A stretch of DNA of 64,000 bases from Mesostigma viride (lineage: Eukaryota > Streptophyta > Mesostigmatophyceae > Mesostigmatales > Mesostigmataceae): positions 694,080 to 758,079 of the forward strand of contig RPFO01000114.1 of assembly GCA_009746045.1 (NCBI GenBank), given 5' to 3'. A program made the translations under genes and the position numbers. Under the pieces are notes generated by a model. It was not told the DNA's origin. It ran no database searches and saw only the letters and a program-made list of their open reading frames with translations. Positions 31,001 to 41,639 of the stretch are shown in pieces. Each line of letters opens with the position of its first letter. Position 1 is the stretch's first letter.

Positions 31001-34000
31001 TGCATGGAGAATGTATCATGGAGGCATGAAGCACATATAGCTAGGCGGCAGCGGCTGTCCCTTGCCTTCACGAGGGCCCTTGGGGATCCATTGTTCCTCG
31101 GCACCCACGCAGACTTCCTTGCCCCCCAAGCTTCCTATAAAACGCAGACTTCCTCGCCACCACCCAAGCTTCCTAAGTCATCCGATCGTGGGCCGTGGCA
31201 GGAACGTTGCCGTCCTTTCAATCGGGTGGTTGATGTGTAGCTCGAGCTTTTAGTTGTGTGCCATTCCTTCATCCCAATGGCACGGACTTCCGTGTGTTTC
31301 TCTTGTTCGCTTTTTTTCCCGCCCTGTTTTGATGATTTACACCGGTATTCATTATTGATGAATAGATGGTGGCATTTATGGATAATGATCAATTCTGATG
31401 AATAGCAGAAGTAGTACTACTAGTATATATATACTATGTCCATCTCACCTCCGTAATCTATCATTCTCAATGTATATATATACTAGTCCAAAGTATAGTA
31501 GTATATATTTCCCATTATATACTGCAGTATGAATAGTCATGTTGCGCCTTGGTTAGCTCTAACATGTTTCCCCTGCCGTGTCCTGACATACGTAACTTCT
31601 TGGAGGGAAAGGGAACCTTGCTGGTATCAGATGTACGTGGCTTATCTATTTATGGTGTCGATTGATGTATTCATGCTGAGCTTTGCGGGTAGTCCACCTA
31701 CTTATTGAAAATGTTTTGCTAAACTTGGCAGAATACTATAACTCGTCATCTCAGCTATCTATATGTATATATAAGTACACTGCTAATTTCCCTTAGGCGT
31801 CCTTCGAAGTTGTGCAGATTGCACTTCCCTCAAAGTATTTGAACTCGTATTTCGACGGAGGGAAGCGTCAGGGATAGCTGCTTGCAAGGGAGGTGTTAGA
31901 CAGGGAGCTTTTAGACAGGGAACTATTGCAAGGGAGCTGTTAGACAGGGAGCTTTTAGACAGGGAAGTATTGCAAGGGAAGTATTGCAAGGGAAGCGTTG
32001 CAAGAGGGCTGTTGCAAGGGAAGTATTGCAAGGGAGCTGTTGCGAGGGAAGTGTTGCGAGGGAAGGGTTGCGAGGGAGCTGTTGCGAGGGAAGGGTTGCG
32101 AGGGAGCTGTTGCAAGGGAGCTGTTGCAAGGGAGCTGTTGCAAGGGAAGTATTGCAAGGGAAGTATTGCGAGGGAGCTGTTGCAAGGGAAGGGTTGCAAG
32201 GGAAGGGTTGCGAGGGAAGGGTTGCAAGAGGGCTGTTGCAAGGGAAGTATTGCAAGGGAGCTGTTGCAAGGGAAGTATGCAAGGGAAGTATTGCGAGGGA
32301 GCTGTTGCGAGGGAGCTGTTGCAAGGGAGCTGTTGCAAGGGAAGTATTGCAAGGGAGCTGTTGCGAGGGAAGGGTTGCGAGGGAGCTGTTGCAAGGGAAG
32401 TATTGCGAGGGAAGTATTGCAAGGAAACTGTTACAAAGGGAGTCAAGGCATCGGAGTAGGATGAGAGCACCTGGACGAGTAAGTCATGAGGGGCAGCAGC
32501 ATCCCACAGAGGTTGTTGAAACAGTTCTTAGCACGGTACTAACCACACTTAGAATAGGAAGAGTAACCAAGCAGCTGGAGGCATTCTATTCAGTTATGGT
32601 GACAGAAAAAAGCCACCCTAATCGGAGAACCACATGCACAAGGCAGCACCGATCTTGATGAATAAGGCGTACTGCGCAAGACAGTACGGTACTAGCATAA
32701 AAACTGGATATATCACATGTACCAACACGGCACTCACCCTGATGACCAGGGCATACCAAGGGGTGAACTAACCCATGTAACAAAAAGAAGGGGAGACCAT
32801 TCAAGGTGAGAAAGGCAATCACGTGTGTACCAAGATTGCACCAACCTTGATGAACAAGGCGTAGCGCGGGAAGCGTGACGATTGCGAGCGGTCGCGCACG
32901 ACATAGGCCTCCACGGCACCCAGCCCCCTGGGAGGGGGCAGCGCCATCATCGTTCGCATGTCCTCTGGGACGACCGCCGTGGAGCGGCCACCTCGCCCGA
33001 GGGGGGCCCTGTTCCACGCGGAAGGAGGGGCGGTTCCAGCCGAACACGCGCACGCACCATGGCCCAACAATAAATGGCGGTCCCGACGGATACAGGCGGG
33101 TCGACAAGGCAGGCGGTGCCCAGGACCACCGGGTGAAGGGATGCGAGCAGCCTGTGGAGCCTACGAGGTGTGTGGGAACGAAAGATTCATGCTGGAGGCT
33201 GCACAGCATAGGATCCGCCATTGCTCCACACCCAAGACAAGGGCTTGCCACCTGGCACCCTGGGCTGGATTGTCAGTGGGCCGTGCTCACTCTCGGACTC
33301 GGTAGTGAAACTGCCAGAGATGTGAAACTTCTAGCAGATGTTTCACTCCAGAGCCCATGGCCGTGCTGTGCACCGTGGCAAGGTTCCGCACACGCGCCTG
33401 TGACTCATGCACCAATTCGCTGAGGCTTGGCAAGCTCCCGCAAACGCGAGCTCGTGCGCGCTCCCTGTTTGCCGAGTCAGCGACCATCATCAGTGCAGCT
33501 AGCGTTTTCACGTTTGTTGCTTTCTGACGACCATCATCAGTGCCTACTCGGGAAACAGAGTAGGCTACCGTCATCAGCGAAACGGGGGTTCTAAACTCAC
33601 CAGGGGGGTCAACAACATGGCAGGGTAGACCAAGTTGCGTACCGATGTAGATGCCTAATGATAGATCGATTATTAAAATGCCACAAATTAAATCGTCATG
33701 ACCAGGGCAACAGGTACGCATGACCTGCCCAAGCTCAACTATGCAAACTAATGTAACTCTGCTGACTGAAATATTTATGCTAGCTGATCCAGCAATGTAA
33801 AACGCACCGCCTACGGCATCGCGACATGGGTCACAAAGAATGCTGGCTACTTGGGTCACAACAAACTAATTGGGTCACAACAAACTATTTGGGTCACAAC
33901 AAACTAATTGGGTCACAACAAACTATTTGGGTCACAACAAACTATTTGGGTCACAACAAACTATTTGGGTCACAACAAACTATTTGGGTCACAACAAACT

Positions 34001-37000
34001 ATTTGGGTCACAACAAACTATTTGGGTCACAACAAACTATTTGGGTCACAACAAACTATTTGGGTCACAACAACCTATTTGCGTCACAACAAACTATTTG
34101 GGTCACAACAAACTATTTTGGTCACAACAAACTATTTGGGTCACAACAAACTATTTGGGTCACAACAAACTATTTGGGTCACAACAAACTATTTGGGTCA
34201 CAACAAACTATTTGGGTCACAACAAACTATTTGGGTCACAACAAACTATTTGGGTCACAACAAACTATTTGGGTCACAACAAACTATTTGGGTCACAACA
34301 AACTATTTGGGTCACAACAAACTATTTGGGTCACAACAAACTATTTGGGTCACAGCAAACTATTTGGGTCACAACAAACTATTTGGGTCACAACAAACTC
34401 TTTGGGTCACAACAAACTATTTGGGTCACAACAAACTATTTGGGTCACAACAAACTATTTGGGGGCAACAGGGAACCTTCCCAAAGCACCTGTGCTAGCA
34501 CAACCGCAAAGCTAGTCGTGAAACTCACTGCTTGGACGAGAGCGCAACCGGGACTGTGCCCATTATTGGGGTACCAAGACGCGGAAAGACACCACTGTGA
34601 CAGCAAACTAATGCCAACACGACACACACAAGTATCTCTGCCAAATCTGCCAGCAGCAGCGCACAGCTGCTCAAGTTACAGCCAACGGTCAGAGACGGGC
34701 CCCGGACCTGACGATGGTGCCCGCTGGGCGCTGGCTAAACACCAATGTCATCACAACTGCTGTGCTATCCATGGCCGCGCTCACAAGATGTAATAAACAG
34801 GTGGTGGCGCTCACGAGATGCAGTACATGGATGGAGGCACTCAGGGGACGTAATGAACAGATGGCGCCACTCACGAGATGCAGTACATGGATGGAGGCAC
34901 TCAGGAGACGTAATGAACAGATGGCGCCACTCACGAGATGCAGTACATGGATGGAGGCACTCAGGAGACGTAATGAATCGATGGCGCCACTCACGAGATG
35001 CAGTACATGGATGGAGGCACTCAGGAGACGTAATGAACAGATGGCGCCACTCACGAGATGCAGTACATAGATGGAGGCACTCAGGAGACGTAATGAACAG
35101 ATGGCGCCACTCACGAGATGCAGTACATGGATGGAGGCACTCAGGAGACGTAATGAACAGATGGCGCCACTCACGAGATGCAGTACATGGATGGAGGCAC
35201 TCAGGAGACGTAATGAACAGATGGCGCCACTCACAAGATGCAGTACATGGATGGAGGCACTCAGGAGACGTAATGAATCGATGGCGCCACTCACGAGATG
35301 CAGTACATAGATGGAGGCACTCAGGAGACGTAATGAACAGATGGCGCCACTCACGAGATGCAGTACATAGATGGAGGCACTCAGGAGACGTAATGAATCG
35401 ATGGCGCCACTCACGAGATGTAATAGAGAGAATGCGGCAATCACGAGATGAATGGCCGCACTCACAAGATGTAATAAACAGATGGCGGCACTTACTGCTC
35501 CGACACAGGCCCCGGACCCGAGGGCGGCCGTCGCTGGCTGGAAACGCCTGCTGAGCTGGCGGACGACGCGCGGCTCCCCTTCCCCGAGGACGGGCGGCCC
35601 TGCTCCTGCGGGGAGTGAGGGTGCCGTACGAGCAGTGGGTGAGGAGGAATCGAAAGCACGCAGGCAGCAGAAAACCAATGACGCACAAACGCAAAATCAA
35701 TGCGGGGACGGACGGACGCAAACGGTTACAACATGTTTGGCTTCTTGTAGGGATGCGGTCGGAGATTGATGTCAGCGAACAGACACCGAGTCCATGACAT
35801 GGCCTGTAGGAGGCAGCGAGCTTTGGGTAAGGGTTAAGAGTTTAGAGTTTACCACGCAGACAACGGTCTTTTCCAGACGAGATTGTTGACAGGATGGATT
35901 GCGAAAATGCAGACAATGTGACACTCGTGCGGCAGACAATGTGACACTCGTGCGGAGCAGGCATAACATTCATAAGCAGTGGCCACAAAATATTGACTCC
36001 CATTGGGGAGTCGTGGGGCACAATAATATCCGATTTAAGAGCTTTCCATCCCCGTTCGTTGCACGATGAGCTGAGGCCCATGAGGCCTCACAGACTGCGC
36101 CGGCATGCTTCCCAGTCTTGGGATTCACACAGAAAAACTCGACCAACCAACAAACCAATGAGCATGCATGCTTGCCCCCCAGGACAAGCTGTTGCCCCCC
36201 CCCCCCCGCACCCCCCCCCACCCCCCTTTCTCCCTGTTGCTGCTGCTCTCTCTGTAGGGCATGCTCCCCCACGCCACACACCCACCTGTTGTTTCCATCA
36301 AATATATCGAACCAGCTGACCTGTTGCGGCTGCTCCCTCTGTTGGGACTTGGAGCGGTTCATGCGATCAATAACCTTGTCCAGCGAAGGGATGTGGTGCT
36401 CCTGCAGGGGGGGAGGGGGGAGGAGGGGAACCAGCAGCAAGCAGGAGACGTGTCATGGGACGGCCCCCAGCAGCAAGCAGGAGACGTGTCATGGGACGGC
36501 CCCCAGCAGCAAGCAGGAGACGTGTCATGGGACGGCCCCCAGCAGCAAGCAGGAGACGTGTCATGGGACGGCCCCCAGCAGCAAGCAGGAGACGTGTCAT
36601 GGGACGGCCCCCAGCAGCAAGCAGGAGACGTGTCATGGGACGGCCCCCAGCAGCAAGCAGGAGACGTGTCATGGGACGGCCCCCAGCAGCAAGCAGGAGA
36701 CGTGTCATGGGACGGCCCCCAGCAGCAAGCAGGAGACGTGTCATGGGACGGCCCCCAGCAGCAAGCAGGAGACGTGTCATGGGACGGCCCCCAGCAGCAA
36801 GCAGGAGACGTGTCATGGGACGGCCCCCAGCAGCAAGCAGGAGACGTGTCATGGGACGGCCCCCAGCAGCAAGCAGGAGACGTGTCATGGGACGGCCCCC
36901 AGCAGCAAGCAGGAGACGTGTCATGGGACGGCCCCCAGCAGCAAGCAGGAGACGTGTCATGGGACGGCCCCCAGCTGCCAGCAGGAGACGTGTCATGGGA

Positions 37001-39201
37001 CGGCCCCCAGCAGCAAGCAGGAGACGTGTCATGGGACCTGTATAGCCAAACACTAAGCTTAAACGTATACAATTCATATATATTAAGACCGCATACATAT
37101 TAAGAAAACGTACATCCATGGTTGACACCGTGCCGGCGTCCGACCCCTCATCCTCATCTCCTGGTAAACTCGCCAAGTCCTCCGAACCAATGTCGTAAGA
37201 AGAAGCGATTGTGCCCGCACGCGGCGCCCTCGCATTCCCTCCCCCTAGCGGCGGGGGAAGCGCATATCCTGCACCAAACTCCCCCTCCCCCTCCCCCCCC
37301 ACCTTCTTCTTCTTGTCCTTAGAGGGACTTCCCGGAAGCCGCTCTGGCGGCTCACCCCGGCCCGATGACCTCTCTCCGGGGCCCCGGCCAGGGGGCGGTG
37401 GCAGCGCATAGCCAGCCCCCATGCCGCCCACCCTGTCACTCGCCGGCGACGCGCCCTGTGCTGACGCGGCACCCTGACTGCTCGAGCTGGCGCCCACAAC
37501 AACCGCTTTGTCGCGGGCAGGGCCACGGCCAGGTGGCGGCGGCAGGGCATACCCTTGCCCTTGCAAACGTGACACTTCGGTCGCTCCCTTCCTCGCCCTC
37601 GCGAACCTGCCGGCAGGGTCGCCCCCCTGGCCAGGGTGGCTCGGTGGTGGTATCCCCGCCGCCTCCAGGGACGGCATGGTGGACACCGAGGAGTCCCCCC
37701 CCCGCGACCCAAGCGAGGCGCCAAACCCTTGTGAGGAAGACGTAGCCAGCGATGTGTGGCCTTGGGACGAGTGGCCCTGCGATGAAGACGCCCCAGCCGC
37801 ACCCGCGCCCGCGCCGGTGGCCCTGCCGCCCGCCACCGCCCCTGGCGCCGCCCCCGGTGGGGGCAGCGCGTACCCTGCCAGGGAAGGCATGGACCTGCCC
37901 GAGTCGTCCTGTGAGCTGGTCGAGTCCAGCGCAGCGCGAGGGGGGCCAACGGAGCCCGTCCCGGTGGCTGCTGCCGACGGCACGGGGGCCCTCTGTCGCC
38001 CCCTCCCTTGTACGTCTGACCCATGCCCCTCTCGGCCATCCGATTGGCCGCTGCCCCATGTTGGGTGAGAGCCCCCAGAGCCCGCGGCATGGGAGCTGTC
38101 GCCCAGGGAGCTGCCGCCCCCCCCCTGGGATCCAGAGGAGTCCACGCCCCCGGGGGTGCCGCGAGGGGCCACATTGCCCCCCCCGCGGGCCAGGGGGGGC
38201 GGGAGCGCAAAACCCGCCCCCAGCGCTCCCAGGGACCCGTTTGGGTCTTCGTCTTGCCTCTCGCCCAACCCCAGTGATCCGTCACCGTTGGCATCCGTAT
38301 CGGGGCCTAGACCATCCTCCTCCTCGTCGTCCAGCGTGCCCGCATCCTCCACGTCCTCCACAGTCGAGAGCGGTCTGCGGGCGACGCTGGATCGGGCCAG
38401 GGGGGGCGGCAAAGCGAAACCCGCCCCAAGGTTGCGGAGGGATCCGTTGGGGTCGCTTTGACTCCCCAGCGGGTCGAAGGCGCTGGAGGAACCTGCAGAG
38501 TCGAGGCTGGTGCGGCCAGCCGTCGCCGCGCCGCCACTTGGCCGCGCGCCATCGCTGCCGGCGCTGCGTGCCAAAGGGGGGGGCAGCGCGAATCCGGTCT
38601 CCAAGGATGGGGTTGACCTAGAGGAGCTGGTTTGAGAGCCACCTGAGCCTGTGCCTGTTGGCATGGCTCTTGCGCTGGCATCCGCGCGACGGCCCGAATG
38701 TGCTGACGGGGCCTCGGCAGAAATTTGAGAGGAGAGCAAGCCCGAGCTGGCGCCTTGGGAGCCGGTTAGATCCGCGACCGTCGGGACAGCCCGGGGCACC
38801 CCGCCAGGGCCTCTCCCCAAGGGCGGAGGTAGGGCAACGCCGTACCCAAAGGATGGCATGGAGCCCGTCGAGGCAGAGGAGTCGGAATCCAAGTTTGGGG
38901 CCGGGCGCGCCAGCAAGGCTTCGCGCCGCTCTTCCTCAGGGAATACGAAACTGCCGACTCTTTCTCCCTGAGTGAACTCCGCCGTGTCGTCCCCATTCGT
39001 GCCGCCGAGGGCCTGGTCAGGCGCGTACTCCTGGACACGGTTGGCGTCGTCGAAAACGAAACTCTCTCTCCTGCTGTCGGCAGCAAAGTCAGCACTGCCC
39101 AGGTCCACGTCAAACGTGACCGAATCATAACTGGCGGAGGCGGTGGTTTGCTCAACATCGTAGGCTTTCACCGCTTTTCCTTTATCAGGTTTTCGATCCA
39201 T
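27889..39201 (-). CDS. Tubby-like protein, eight exons
   Basis: Exons (minus): 37114-39201, 36321-36401, 35496-35605, 32846-33008, 30727-30903, 29404-29745, 28386-28562, 27889-28032. Lengths sum to 3282 bp, exactly 1094 codons with the stop, and every intron is GT-AG with matching phases. The C-terminal half is the Tubby domain. It runs from GAVEAYVVRDRSQSSRFPRY, through SAYVIAADPHGL and LRSNLAGTSFTM, GSVAF..TWRLMAAVLPDLS and SSKNFQLCLP, to ITGLQAFALVLASMDRKL at the very end. The family binds plasma-membrane PI(4,5)P2 and, in ciliated cells, carries membrane cargo. A ~100-residue low-complexity insert splits the domain in exon 6. The 696-residue exon 1 is unusual, with eight ALPPP motifs. Confidence 0.93.
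28033..28385 (-). other. Tubby-like intron 7
   Basis: 353 bp. It contains a diverged copy (about 28236-28270) of the exon 7 end and its donor region, CACCCTCCGGCAGGCACAGC against CACCCACCGGCAGGCACAGC. Confidence 0.75.
28386..28562 (-). CDS. Tubby-like protein exon 7
   Basis: 177 bp, phase 0 at both ends. Encodes NIGDMLALLSRPPV, a basic RRRQFCYMWDDPRVAFG and SSKNFQLCLP, aligned with the S-V-K-N-F-Q motif. Donor GTGGGT. Confidence 0.92.
28563..29403 (-). other. Tubby-like intron 6
   Basis: Donor GTGAGT, acceptor ACGCACCAG. It carries the 23-bp array; the rest shows no gene. Confidence 0.8.
28945..29195. repeat. 23-bp minisatellite, about 11 copies
   Basis: The unit is CATGCAACACACATCCATTG plus GGC, with CAATTGG variants and two copies lacking CAA. 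Confidence 0.95.
29404..29745 (-). CDS. Tubby-like protein exon 6
   Basis: 342 bp, phase 0 at both ends, donor GTGAGT. The first ~85 residues are a low-complexity insert (Asp/Gly/Ser, then RRRPKGKRARRPHRR). The end MGSVAFRPTWDTLRGTWRLM plus AAVLPDLSI fits the Tubby strand before and including R-K-M-x-V-x-x-P. Confidence 0.9.
29746..30726 (-). other. Tubby-like intron 5 with ~48-bp repeat
   Basis: Donor GTGCGT, acceptor CTTGCCGCAG. About three and a half copies of an AT-rich unit (ATGATAGTAGCATACTGATT and ATACCTACTATA) lie at 30216-30385. A hairpin-only retroelement stamp is at 30651-30682. Confidence 0.8.
30651..30682 (+). mobile_element. Hairpin-only LINE stamp, 32 bp, in a Tubby-like intron
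   Basis: The insert consists of ATGATCTCCCAACGGAGTCA plus TGTTATAATTTA. It is flanked by ATGCTAC at 30644-30650 and 30683-30689. It equals the terminal hairpin and tail start of the LINE copies at 57340 and 57960. Confidence 0.75.
30727..30903 (-). CDS. Tubby-like protein exon 5
   Basis: 177 bp, phase 0 at both ends. It encodes SALGSAYVIAADPHGLSLDD and LAVLRSNLAGTSFTM, matching the Y-x-I-S-x-D and L-R-S-N-x-x-G-T-x-F signature of Tubby domains. Donor GTGCGT. Confidence 0.92.
30904..32845 (-). other. Tubby-like intron 4
   Basis: Donor GTTGGT, acceptor run of C then CAG. It contains the 14-bp array and an AT-rich middle (31390-31790) with TATATATAC runs. No gene seen. Confidence 0.8.
31895..32435. 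repeat. 14-bp minisatellite, about 35 copies
   Basis: Units alternate between TTGCAAGGGAAGTA, TTGCAAGGGAGCTG and TTGCGAGGGAAGGG, giving a variant-rich array. Confidence 0.95.
32846..33008 (-). CDS. Tubby-like protein exon 4, start of Tubby domain
   Basis: 163 bp, phase 2 in and 0 out. After a Gly/Arg linker it encodes GLGAVEAYVVRDRSQSSRF and PRYALFIK, aligned with the first strands of Tubby domains (V-Q-C-x-I-x-R-D-K type). The basic residues there are part of the phosphoinositide site in characterised members. Confidence 0.9.
33838..34465. repeat. 19-bp minisatellite, about 33 copies
   Basis: The unit is TTTGGGTCACAACAAACTA; early copies have AATTGGG. Very low divergence. Confidence 0.95.
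34783..35480. repeat. 60-bp minisatellite, about 11 copies
   Basis: The unit contains CACTCACGAGATGCAGTACA, TGGATGGAGGCACTCAGGAG and ACGTAATGAACAGATGGCGC. Variants AACAG/AATCG and ACATGG/ACATAG are mixed among copies. Confidence 0.95.
35496..35605 (-). CDS. Tubby-like protein exon 3
   Basis: Acceptor CACTCCCCGCAG, donor GTAAGT, 110 bp (phase 0 in, phase 2 out). Ser/Arg/Gly-rich linker. Its last codon is completed by the first base of exon 4 (CA plus G gives Gln). Confidence 0.8.
35606..36320 (-). other. Tubby-like intron 2
   Basis: No tandem array. It contains C-rich tracts at about 36176-36230 and GACAATGTGACACTCGTGCG duplicated at 35914-35960. Confidence 0.7.
36321..36401 (-). CDS. Tubby-like protein exon 2
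   Basis: 81 bp, phase 0 at both ends, acceptor CCTGCAG and donor GTCAGC. It encodes EHHIPSLDKVIDRMNRSK followed by a Gln/Glu-rich end; probable amphipathic helix. Confidence 0.8.
36402..37113 (-). other. Tubby-like intron 1
   Basis: Donor GTACGT, acceptor CCCCCCCTGCAG. It is filled largely by a 36-bp array. Confidence 0.85.
36433..37036. repeat. 36-bp minisatellite, about 17 nearly identical copies
   Basis: The unit contains CAGCAGCAAGCAGGAGACGT and GTCATGGGACGGCCCC. Only the copy near 36972 differs (CAGCTGCCAGCAGG). 36 bp is a multiple of three, so open frames exist on both strands, but the array is intronic. Confidence 0.95.
37114..39201 (-). CDS. Tubby-like protein exon 1 with ALPPP repeats
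   Basis: Start ATG at 39201; the frame ends ATG GAT before donor GTACGT (phase 0). It encodes 696 residues, mostly Gly/Ser/Ala. Eight copies of a motif G-[FYV]-ALPPP-[LPG], often followed by GRG or ARG or ARS, plus one degenerate copy, are spaced 40-100 residues apart. The motif resembles a short proline-rich binding site repeated for avidity; the partner is unknown. C-terminal acidic stretch GSEDLASLPGDEDEGSDAG. Confidence 0.85.
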
Positions 39202-40886
39202 GTCAGCTCCACCAGGCCTGCTTTACGAAAGTAAATGGCCTGGGGAGATTCTGCCAAGTTTTCACCGAAACTAGTCGACCATTCGCAGTCGGGTCTACGT
39301 ACAACATCAGCCAACTAACCAGGCATGACTAGTTGAATACATTCGATATTCCATCCGCGCAGACGCGGACTTGACTATCATGCCATAATGTTAGAGAAAA
39401 TGCTTAACCATGCAAGGGCTTTACATACTGGCATTGAAATTGGCTGAAGGCTTTACAGTATAGTGTACTGCATGTGAATTAAGGATACACGGTACAGTCC
39501 CAGTCTGCCACCATAGTTGTGCTCGCTGAAAATTTGGTCTCAGCCTGCTCCCAGTTGTCAAGCACGCGGATCACGTCTCTTTGGTGCTGTACAGTGGCGC
39601 TCTCCGCAGTCCGCACAAGTGCAAGTTGACTCAACTCAAGTCCGCAATTTCGACACCGAGCTCCAGAGTTATTATCTGTTTACTGTATCACGTGGGAACT
39701 TGTTCCGTAGTTCTTCGTACAGTATCATGCTGGCTGCAACACGGAACTACGATTATCTGGAGGGACGCCACGCAATGTGTTTCCAACTATTGGAACGTTT
39801 ACAGTTCGCGAAAGTGTACTGTTCATAGTGTCCTGGCCCTCGGCCGTTTCCAAATCTCTGCTGCCCATGTGTGGCGTGGGCAACAACAACAACAACAACA
39901 ACAACAACAAGAATGCTCATCTCTCCCACCCATTTACTCTCCCACCGATTTACGACCGTCAGATGGGTGAATCTGACGGACGGACGGACAGGTACACCCG
40001 AGAACCGCACAGATGTAGCCGAAATCCGCACAGATGTAGCCGAAAACCGCACAGATGTAGCCGAAAAACCGCACAGATGCAGCCGAAAACCGCACAGATG
40101 TAGCCGAAAAACCGCACAGATGTAGCCGAATAGCCTTGTCCAGTGGAAGTGGAGGCCAAGGAGGCTCGCAGTCCTCCCAGAGCCCTGTCCAGTGGCCCGA
40201 CATGCTGCATGCTGCATGCTGTCGAATCGCCTGGAGTACCGCACATGCTACATGGACCGGCTTGCTGCGGCGCGCCAGGAGGATTTGGAGCCGTCGGATG
40301 GGGAGGAGTTGCCCCAACGCAAGGGGCGACGAAAAAACGGGAATAAATAGGGCGCACACCGTACGTTGCGTAGGTGATGTTGTTGGGCGTAATGGACAAG
40401 AACTACTGGTCTTGAAATAAAACTTGCGTCCCGGTAGGCCGCCGGCCGGACTGGTCCACTCTGTACGTTTTAGTGTTTGCTAGCGTCCGCGTTCCTCCGG
40501 CAGGTTGCCGGCCGGACTGGTAGTTTTTGCTAACATCCCTAATGTGTACACATTCAACAAAACATGGTTCGAACAGTCGATGATAACGCAGTCCAAATCT
40601 AACAACCTACAACCTACCCCTCGAACAACAACAGTTCGCGGACAGAACAAAGGCCCGCCCCCCACTCCCGAGCGCGTAGCTAGGCCTAGTCTAGAGTCTA
40701 TGTAGGGGTCAAGTATCTCACCGCTCTCACCTTGTTTCAGTTGTTTGCCACCCCATTATTATAGGCAGGGCCAGCCGTTTCATCCACTATTAATAACCTG
40801 TCGGTTCACCGGCGTGGGATTCAACTCAACTCAACTCAACTCAACGTGGGAACTCAACTCAACTCAACTCAACTCAACTCCCGAGG
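39202..40886. other. Spacer upstream of the Tubby-like gene
   Basis: Contains an (AAC)8 run (39885-39909), a 21-bp tandem repeat GATGTAGCCGAAAACCGCAC plus A (about six copies, 40004-40130) and a (CTCAA)n pentamer (40824-40880). The Tubby-like promoter should be near 39202-39500, but I see no clear TATA box. Confidence 0.55.
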
Positions 40887-41639
40887 GCCCAGGAGTGGTA
40901 TTTCTTATTCCGGGGCCCAATGGCCGGCGCCGCGCCAGACTCGCCCGCCTTTGGGCTTTGTGTCACACTTTGGGCGTCTTGGAATTTGGCTTTGGGCGTC
41001 TTGGAAGTTGGCTTTGGGCGTTTGCTCTTTTGGCAGATTTCTACACTACACTGGTACTACGTAAAAAAGCACAGACTGGTGCGGCGTAACATTTTTAAAC
41101 TTGGTAAAATTACCGCCGCACAGCCAGCCAGAACTGGACAAGGTGATGGCCGCAAGTAGTCGTTGCTGGGCTATCGTATTTGTAGCATGGGGCGTTTCAC
41201 CGAGTCTACGGTTAGCATGATGGGGAGGATTCCTAACCTTCATTATGTGGGTTAAGTAGGGGTGCTCATAGTGGCCGGTTTCCCTCGCTTCCTTGTAAAC
41301 CAGGCTCTGCGTCAAGATCACAGACGACCGGGTAAGTAGTTGTTCCAGTCTGTTCTAGTTTGTATGACGCCTGCTATTAGGCGTTCTTGTTATTGTCGTT
41401 CATCATCGCCGTGACCGTCGTGGCCAGCAGCGTGCTTTTTTTACATACCGGATGGTGTCGACTTGTTTATTGATAGCGCATTGGTGAATATCGCTGCATG
41501 GAGGAATATCGGCTACAACCCGCGGGAAAGTGCTGGCTCCAATGTTCTTTTTGTATGCAGGATGACGGCACTGCCAAGCCGGAGACGAATATGACGCTCG
41601 TTATAATGCCAGTCATTCAGACCGACTGCGCGACTGGTT

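Larger units (their letters stand above)
33009..35495 (-). other. Tubby-like intron 3 with two satellites
   Basis: Donor GTAAGT, acceptor GTGGAACAG. It holds a 60-bp array and a 19-bp array. A stretch at 34690-34740 resembles exon 3 and its donor region. Confidence 0.8.

Noticed and set aside
33826-34793. LGHNKLFGSQQTIWVTT protein
   Set aside because: 19-bp array inside a Tubby-like intron.
33838-35480. CRISPR-like array
   Set aside because: Direct tandem repeats without unique spacers, in a spliced eukaryotic gene.
36118-37103. Plus-strand and minus-strand frames over the 36-bp array, including the continuation of Tubby exon 1 to 36367
   Set aside because: The GTACGT donor at 37113 and phase-matched acceptor at 36402 place the array in an intron.
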